8,332 nt of DNA from Acidaminococcus fermentans (GTDB lineage Bacteria > Bacillota_C > Negativicutes > Acidaminococcales > Acidaminococcaceae): the NCBI GenBank assembly GCA_004555735.1, contig SFHH01000094.1:1-8332 (forward strand), written 5' to 3'. The position numbers and the translations under genes are program-made. Positions 5,105-8,332 of this stretch are shown piece by piece (within the stretch, counting starts at the first letter, position 1; each line of letters opens with the position of its first letter). The notes under the pieces are model-generated. The model did no database searches. It was not told the DNA's origin and saw only the letters and a list, made by a program, of their open reading frames with translations.

Positions 5105-5110
5105 ATTATA
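5105..5110 (-). promoter_or_regulatory. -10 box of the small secreted protein gene
   Basis: TATAAT on the minus strand, 53 bp before the start codon. The -35 position reads ACAACT, a poor match. Distance to the direct-repeat box is 28 bp, identical to the membrane-protein promoter. Confidence 0.65.
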
Positions 5111-5138
5111 CCGGTTCCTCATGCACAAGTTGTTGGGA

Positions 5139-5160
5139 AAATATGAAGAAAATGTGAAGG
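5139..5160 (-). promoter_or_regulatory. Putative response-regulator box, copy 2
   Basis: Plus-strand units AAATATGAAGA (5139-5149) and AAATGTGAAGG (5150-5160). They are the same two 11-mers as at 2469-2490 in swapped order, differing only at the last base of each position. The location, about -41 to -62, suits an activator. Confidence 0.7.
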
Positions 5161-5188
5161 GTGTGTTGCATGTTATGTGCAACACACC
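5160..5188 (-). terminator. Probable znuA terminator hairpin
   Basis: GGTGTGTTGCA (5160-5170) and TGCAACACACC (5178-5188) form a perfect 11-bp stem with a 7-nt loop. On the minus strand it is followed by CTTCACATTTTC, a T-rich tail that is also the regulator box. It lies 21 bp after the znuA stop codon. Confidence 0.6.
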
Positions 5189-5207
5189 GGTCTCGAGACC
5201 CGAGACC
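5187..5207 (-). repeat. Heptamer array D (2-3 units)
   Basis: On the minus strand two GGTCTCG units (5201-5207 and 5194-5200) are followed by AGACCGG and the hairpin. It is the shortest of the five arrays and lies between the znuA stop and its terminator. Confidence 0.55.
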
Positions 5208-5209
5208 CC

Positions 5210-6112
5210 CTACTTCAAACTTTCATAAATCCGCACCAGATTCTCTTCCATCTGCTGCAGATAGTCCCCTTCTCCTTCTCCCCCTTCCAGGGTGTGGATG
5301 GGCACCACTTTCGCCCCCACTTCCCGGGCCAGTGCCTGGCTGGTCTTGGGGCTGACCGCTGCTTCCGTGAAGATGGTGTTCACTTGGTGTTCCCGGCAGT
5401 ATTCCACCAGTTTCGCCAGCTGCCGGGCATTGGGTTCCCCGGAAGCAAAGACTCCCTCTACGCTGTTCTGTTCCAGACCGAAATCTCGGCACAAATAAGC
5501 AAAAGCTGCATGGCCGGTGACAAAATCTTTCCGGGGGACGGATTGGAATTTCCCTTTGTAGGTTTCCTCCAGCTGCCGCAGCCGTCCGATGAATTTCTCC
5601 CCATTGGCCTGGTAATAGGCCGCATTGTCCGGATCCGCCTGGGAGAGCCCCCGGACAATGGCCGCTGCTTCCACCTGGGCGCAGACCGGGCTCAGCCAGG
5701 CATGGGGATCGTACTGGCCATGCTCCCGGATCTCTTCCTTGTCTTCATTAGCAATGGGAATCACTTTCTGGGCAGCCGTGATCCGGACCATATTTCTGTT
5801 TTCCGCCGCCCGTACCATGTCATCGGCCCAGGGTTCCATGCCCAAGCCCTGCTGGACGAACACCCGGGCCCGGCTCAGGTCCTTCATGCTCCGAGTGGTG
5901 GGCTGGAATTCATGAGGTTCTGTCCCTTCCGGGATCAGGGTGGTCACCGAAACTTTATCCCCTCCGATGGCTTCAGTCATTTCCTTCATAGCATAAAAAC
6001 TGGCTACCACGGGCAGCTTGCCCTCCGCATTCTTGGCTGGTGCCGGCTTTCCGCTGCAGCCCGGCAAGAGGGCCAAGAGCCCTGCCAGCAGCAAAAATAA
6101 AATCCGTTTCAT
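5210..6112 (-). CDS. znuA: Zinc ABC transporter substrate-binding lipoprotein ZnuA
   Basis: 300 residues from the ATG at 6112, which has AAAGGAAC before it; an in-frame ATG at 6148 lacks a ribosome binding site. A lipoprotein signal ends at LLPGC, with Cys19 the lipidated residue. The protein belongs to the cluster A-I metal-binding family. Likely ligands are His67 (GTEPHEF), His137 (YDPHAWL) and His201 (TGHAAFAYL), with an acidic fourth ligand near the C-terminus (TLEGGEGEGD region). His at the third position points to zinc; manganese-type proteins usually have Glu there. The metal-loading loop is short and charged (NEDKEEIREHG) rather than the long His-rich loop of E. coli. It delivers zinc to ZnuBC, encoded divergently, and shares their Zur-type operators. 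Confidence 0.92.
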   Translation of the reverse strand: MKRILFLLLAGLLALLPGCSGKPAPAKNAEGKLPVVASFYAMKEMTEAIGGDKVSVTTLIPEGTEPHEFQPTTRSMKDLSRARVFVQQGLGMEPWADDMVRAAENRNMVRITAAQKVIPIANEDKEEIREHGQYDPHAWLSPVCAQVEAAAIVRGLSQADPDNAAYYQANGEKFIGRLRQLEETYKGKFQSVPRKDFVTGHAAFAYLCRDFGLEQNSVEGVFASGEPNARQLAKLVEYCREHQVNTIFTEAAVSPKTSQALAREVGAKVVPIHTLEGGEGEGDYLQQMEENLVRIYESLK

Positions 6113-6149
6113 TGATTGTTCCTTTCGTTGAAATATTCCCAAGTTCATA

Positions 6150-6167
6150 AAATTTGCCTGTAAATTT
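6150..6167. repeat. AAATTTGCCTGTAAATTT palindrome in the znuA leader
   Basis: Second copy of the element at 2667-2684, with one base changed. It lies 37 bp before the znuA start codon and is followed on the plus strand by TTCGGC and heptamers, in the same order as at 2667-2723. Confidence 0.6.
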
Positions 6168-6178
6168 TACCTTCGGCC

Positions 6179-6199
6179 CGAGGTGCGAGACCTGGGACC
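6179..6199 (-). repeat. Degenerate heptamer array E (3 units)
   Basis: On the minus strand GGTCCCA, GGTCTCG, CACCTCG, then GGCCGAA. It sits inside the transcribed leader of znuA, between the hairpin at 6201-6219 and the palindrome at 6150-6167. Confidence 0.5.
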
Positions 6200-6200
6200 C

Positions 6201-6219
6201 CGGGCTGCACAGCAGCCCG
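6201..6219. other. Hairpin in the znuA leader
   Basis: CGGGCTGC (6201-6208) and GCAGCCCG (6212-6219) form a perfect 8-bp stem with a 3-nt loop. It would form in the 5' leader just after the Zur-type box. On the minus strand it is not followed by a T-run, so it is not an obvious attenuator. Confidence 0.5.
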
Positions 6220-6223
6220 AAAT

Positions 6224-6238
6224 TGCAAACCATTTGCA
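6224..6238. promoter_or_regulatory. Putative Zur operator 1
   Basis: TGCAAACCATTTGCA is a 6-3-6 inverted repeat (TGCAAA / TTTGCA). It lies just downstream of the predicted znuA start of transcription, and an extra half-site TTTGCG follows at 6241-6246. A near copy lies at 6286-6300. The position between znuA and znuCB-zur makes Zur the likely ligand. Confidence 0.7.
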
Positions 6239-6241
6239 TTT

Positions 6242-6269
6242 TTGCGTGAGATATCATATCATATAGAAT
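6242..6269 (+). promoter_or_regulatory. Candidate promoter of znuC-znuB-zur
   Basis: TTGCGT (6242-6247) and TAGAAT (6264-6269) with a 16-bp spacer. The -35 is weak. TTATAC at 6311-6316 is an alternative -10 but lies very close to the ribosome binding site. With the first choice, operator 2 lies just downstream of the start of transcription, mirroring znuA. Confidence 0.35.
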
Positions 6270-6281
6270 ATGTTTCGTCAA
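6253..6281 (-). promoter_or_regulatory. znuA promoter
   Basis: On the minus strand TTGACG (6276-6281), a 17-bp spacer, then TATGAT (6253-6258). Both boxes are five of six to consensus. Predicted transcription start near 6246 gives a leader of about 130 nt. The two Zur-type boxes bracket this promoter, one upstream of the -35 and one at the start site. Confidence 0.7.
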
Positions 6282-6285
6282 TAAA

Positions 6286-6300
6286 CGCAAACTATTTGCA
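6286..6300. promoter_or_regulatory. Putative Zur operator 2
   Basis: CGCAAACTATTTGCA, a close copy of operator 1, followed by a further TTTGCA half-site (6301-6306). It lies 33 bp before the znuC start codon and just upstream of the znuA -35, so one repressor could block both directions. Confidence 0.7.
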
Positions 6301-6332
6301 TTTGCATCATTTATACAGAAAGAGGTCATACC

Positions 6333-7007
6333 ATGCTTCAGATTTCTCATCTGTCCTTTGCCTACGAGCAGGGGCCCTACCTTCTCCATGACTTGTCCAT
6401 GGATATCCAGGACGGAGACTATGTGGCCATCGTGGGTGAAAACGGCAGCGGCAAAAGCACCCTGGTGAAGCTGATCCTGGGGCTCCTTTCCCCCAGCAGT
6501 GGCACCATCCGCAGCACCTTCCGCCGGCCGGCCTACGTGCCCCAGCCCACGGATATGGTCAACAAACAATTCCCCATCACCGTCCGGGAAGTCCTGGATT
6601 ATACTCGGCAGGTCCTGGGGATCAAAGACCGGAACGCAGTGGACCGGGCCCTGGACCGGATGCACATCACATCCCTCCAAGACCATCTGATCGGAGCCCT
6701 TTCCGGAGGCCAGTACCAAAAAGTGATGATTGCCAAAGCCCTCCTGGGAAAACCGGACCTGATGATCTTCGATGAACCTTCCACTGGTATGGACCTGAAA
6801 AGCCAGGACGACCTGTATCCGCTGATCCACCATCTCAATGAAGAACGAGGGATCACCGTCATCACCGTAGAGCACAACCTACGGTATGCGGCCCACAACG
6901 CGTCCAGTTTCTTCCATGTGGTCCGGGGCCAGGGCCATTTCTGCACCCCCCACGAATACATCCAGGAATACTTGGCGGAAAACGGAGGTGACTGCAGCCA
7001 TGTTTGA
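6333..7007 (+). CDS. znuC: Zinc ABC transporter ATP-binding protein ZnuC
   Basis: 224 residues, a complete single ABC domain on the cytoplasmic face. Walker A is GENGSGKST (35-43), the Q-loop Gln is Q71 (YVPQ), the signature is LSGGQ (123-127), Walker B is LMIFDEP (143-149) with Glu148, the D-loop is TGMD (151-154) and the switch His is H181. All catalytic residues are present. It would hydrolyse ATP to drive zinc import through ZnuB. The start has AGAGG 7 bp upstream and lies directly after the Zur-type operator. The C-terminus carries several His/Cys residues (GHFCTPHEY, DCSHV), which is common in zinc uptake ATPases but unproven in function. The last 8 bp overlap znuB. Confidence 0.94.
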   Translation: MLQISHLSFAYEQGPYLLHDLSMDIQDGDYVAIVGENGSGKSTLVKLILGLLSPSSGTIRSTFRRPAYVPQPTDMVNKQFPITVREVLDYTRQVLGIKDRNAVDRALDRMHITSLQDHLIGALSGGQYQKVMIAKALLGKPDLMIFDEPSTGMDLKSQDDLYPLIHHLNEERGITVITVEHNLRYAAHNASSFFHVVRGQGHFCTPHEYIQEYLAENGGDCSHV

Positions 7008-7818
7008 TTATGCCTTCATGCGGAATGCCTTCCTGATTTCTCTGTTGATTTCCTTGATCTGCCCCCTGATCGGCACCTTCCTGGTACTCCGCCGTTATTC
7101 CATGATCGGGGATGCCCTGAGCCACGCTTCCTTGGCTGGGGTAGCTACTGGTCTCCTGTTCCACGCCAATCCCATCATCAGTGCCTTCTGCCTGACTTCC
7201 TTTTTCGGCCTGCTGATCGAAGTGCTCCGGGAAAGATTCCGCCGGTATGCCGAACTGACCCTGGTCATCGTCCTTTCCCTATCCGTGGGGATCGCCATCA
7301 CCATCATCAGCTCTGGTTTGGTCCATGCCAATGTGGACTCCTTCTTGTTCGGCAGCATCCTGACGGTCAGTCAAGGTGAAGTGACCACCGTGGCCATCCT
7401 GACAGTGGTTTCCCTGCTGACCATTTTCGGTCTTTTCCCTCAACTGGTCCTGCTGTCCTTCGATGAAGACGGAGCCCGGATCCTGGGGGTGAAAGCCCGG
7501 GCCATCAATTACATCTTTTCCATCCTGGTGGCTGCCACCATCTCCGTTTCCCTCCGGATCGTGGGCATCTTGGTGATCAGTTCCCTGATTGCTTTACCGG
7601 TGGCCACAGCTCTCCAGCTCCGACAGGGGTTCAAGAAGACCATGGCTTTGGCCGTCATCTTCAGTTTCCTCGACGTCATGGCCGGGCTCTTCGCTTCTTA
7701 TTATGTCGGCGCCGCTCCAGGAGGGATCACGGCCATTGTCTCGGTCCTGCTGCTCCTCCTGGTGATCTTCTTCCAATCCTGCTGCCAGAAACGGGAGGCC
7801 CACCATGCCCAAAACTGA
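7000..7818 (+). CDS. znuB: Zinc ABC transporter permease ZnuB
   Basis: 272 residues from the ATG at 7000, which has GGAGG at 6984-6988 and overlaps znuC by 8 bp. An upstream in-frame ATG at 6886 would add 38 residues of non-membrane sequence read from znuC in another frame and is rejected. About eight hydrophobic segments span the membrane. Family landmarks are MIGDALSHASLAG (35-47), FLFGSIL (115-121), FDEDGARILGV (154-164), which is the coupling region to the ATPase, and YYVGAAPGGITAI (234-246). Homodimers form the zinc channel with ZnuC dimers and accept zinc from ZnuA. The gene overlaps zur by 14 bp, so the three genes are translated as a tight unit. Substrate could be manganese in some relatives; the Zur neighbour and ZnuA ligands favour zinc. 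Confidence 0.93.
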   Translation: MFDYAFMRNAFLISLLISLICPLIGTFLVLRRYSMIGDALSHASLAGVATGLLFHANPIISAFCLTSFFGLLIEVLRERFRRYAELTLVIVLSLSVGIAITIISSGLVHANVDSFLFGSILTVSQGEVTTVAILTVVSLLTIFGLFPQLVLLSFDEDGARILGVKARAINYIFSILVAATISVSLRIVGILVISSLIALPVATALQLRQGFKKTMALAVIFSFLDVMAGLFASYYVGAAPGGITAIVSVLLLLLVIFFQSCCQKREAHHAQN

Positions 7819-8248
7819 AACGCCCCTGGATGCAGAACATCTTATCCGGCAAAGCGGCCTGAAATGCACCCGTTCCCGTCTCCAGGTCTTGGACATGCTC
7901 CTGTGCCAGCGGGAAGTGCTCAGTGCCGATGAAATCTATGAAAAATTGCTCCAGACCGGGGCTCGCCTGAATTTCTCCACAGTGTACCGGATCCTTGAAA
8001 CTTTCACAGAAAAGAAACTCACAGAAAAAGTCCTGCTGCCCCAGAGCCGGAAATATGGCTTCCTGCTGTACACCCTCAGCCATACCCATCACCTGATCTG
8101 CCTGGGCTGCCACAAAGTAGTGAACATCGACGGCTGCCCCCTCCACGGTTTCGAAGAAGACCTGGCCCAAAAGACCCATTTCGAGATTGTGGGCCATTAT
8201 CTAGAACTGTACGGATATTGTGAAGAGTGCAAGAAAAAGGAGCTGTGA
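7805..8248 (+). CDS. zur: Fur-family zinc uptake regulator Zur
   Basis: 147 residues, a typical Fur-family length. The N-terminal winged helix has GLKCTRSRLQVLDML and the recognition helix LNFSTVYRILETF (55-67). The dimerisation domain has the THHLICLGCHKVVNIDG segment. Structural zinc is probably held by C99 and C102 (CLGC) and C139 and C142 (CEEC). H93, H95 and H96 are candidate regulatory ligands. The protein would repress zinc uptake when zinc is plentiful, binding the TGCAAA-N3-TTTGCA sites before znuA and znuC, so it would control its own operon. GGGAGG at 7793-7798 gives good spacing to the ATG. Ferric (Fur) or peroxide (PerR) sensing is the alternative, but its place at the end of znuCB makes Zur most likely. 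Confidence 0.88.
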   Translation: MPKTETPLDAEHLIRQSGLKCTRSRLQVLDMLLCQREVLSADEIYEKLLQTGARLNFSTVYRILETFTEKKLTEKVLLPQSRKYGFLLYTLSHTHHLICLGCHKVVNIDGCPLHGFEEDLAQKTHFEIVGHYLELYGYCEECKKKEL

Positions 8249-8284
8249 AGAAATGAGGATTCATTTCTTCACAGCTCCTTTTTT
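8239..8284 (+). terminator. Rho-independent terminator of the znuCB-zur operon
   Basis: An 18-bp perfect stem (8239-8256 with 8261-8278) with loop GGAT is followed by TTTTTT. The left arm starts within the last codons of zur and includes its stop codon, so translation to the end of zur may affect hairpin folding. Confidence 0.9.
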
Positions 8285-8291
8285 GTTGTCT

Positions 8292-8315
8292 CTTTTTACT
8301 CCTGGCAGTAAAAGG
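8292..8315. other. Small inverted repeat after the zur terminator
   Basis: CTTTTTACT (8292-8300) can pair with AGTAAAAGG (8307-8315), with one G-T pair, around CCTGGC. No T-run follows on either strand. Nothing else is seen in the last 48 bases. Confidence 0.25.
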
Positions 8316-8332
8316 CAAGAGAAAAAGGGTAT

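Noticed and set aside
5177..6100. A 307-codon plus-strand frame opposite znuA
   Set aside because: Shadow of znuA; no ribosome binding site, no recognisable domain, and it starts within the hairpin and heptamer region.
6113..6148. Extended N-terminus of ZnuA
   Set aside because: It would place 12 residues ahead of a standard lipoprotein signal and lacks a ribosome binding site.
6113..6223. Riboswitch or attenuator in the znuA leader
   Set aside because: No known riboswitch core was recognised and the hairpin has no T-run; the structure is better explained by the repeat module.
5973..6875. A 300-codon minus-strand frame across the znuA start, the divergent promoter region and znuC
   Set aside because: It crosses two convincing promoters and runs antisense to znuC; no domain or start signal.
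6886..6999. Extended N-terminus of ZnuB
   Set aside because: The extra 38 residues come from another frame of znuC and are not membrane-like; the ATG at 7000 has GGAGG and the usual short overlap with znuC.

Overview
The window reads as one stretch of a bacterial chromosome, moderately GC-rich, with strong G/C preference at third codon positions and AGGAGG-type ribosome binding sites. The low-GC-type promoters, protein signatures and Fur-type zur at the end of a znuCB operon suggest a Firmicute. Together with secreted and periplasm-like proteins, the style fits Negativicutes (an Acidaminococcus-like organism is my best guess). This is inference from style, not from a marker gene. No tRNA, rRNA, CRISPR array or transposase was seen.

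Layout. (1) 1-1844, redox/electrophile stress: a flavin reductase-like gene (minus, cut by the window edge) is divergent from an HxlR-family regulator, followed by a secreted DJ-1/PfpI protein. The word GCACTTTTTGGT lies in both promoter regions and is a candidate HxlR operator. (2) 1888-5160, a probable metal-sensing module, all on the minus strand: a small secreted Cys-containing protein, an OmpR-type response regulator, a histidine kinase with a Met/His-rich sensor loop, and a four-helix membrane protein with a Met/His-rich tail. The secreted protein and the membrane protein have nearly the same promoter: a TATAAT box exactly 28 bp from a pair of 11-bp direct repeats. They are therefore good candidates for the regulator's targets. 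(3) 5210-8284, zinc uptake: znuA (minus) is divergent from an overlapping znuC-znuB-zur operon (plus). Two TGCAAA-N3-TTTGCA palindromes between them are likely Zur operators.

The spaces between genes carry a recurrent repeat that gene annotation would miss. Tandem heptamers close to RGTCTCG lie next to GC-rich hairpins in five places (around 2522, 2696, 4704, 5187 and 6179). Two of these copies face each other and enclose a 137-bp centre, forming a roughly 260-bp inverted-repeat element between the kinase and the membrane-protein gene. Two copies also share a AAATTTGCCTG(C/T)AAATTT palindrome.

How the parts work together (inference): the window combines zinc import under Zur control, a two-component system probably sensing a soft metal such as copper or another envelope stress, and an HxlR-controlled reactive-electrophile defence. 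The least described part is the two-component system with its two putative target genes.
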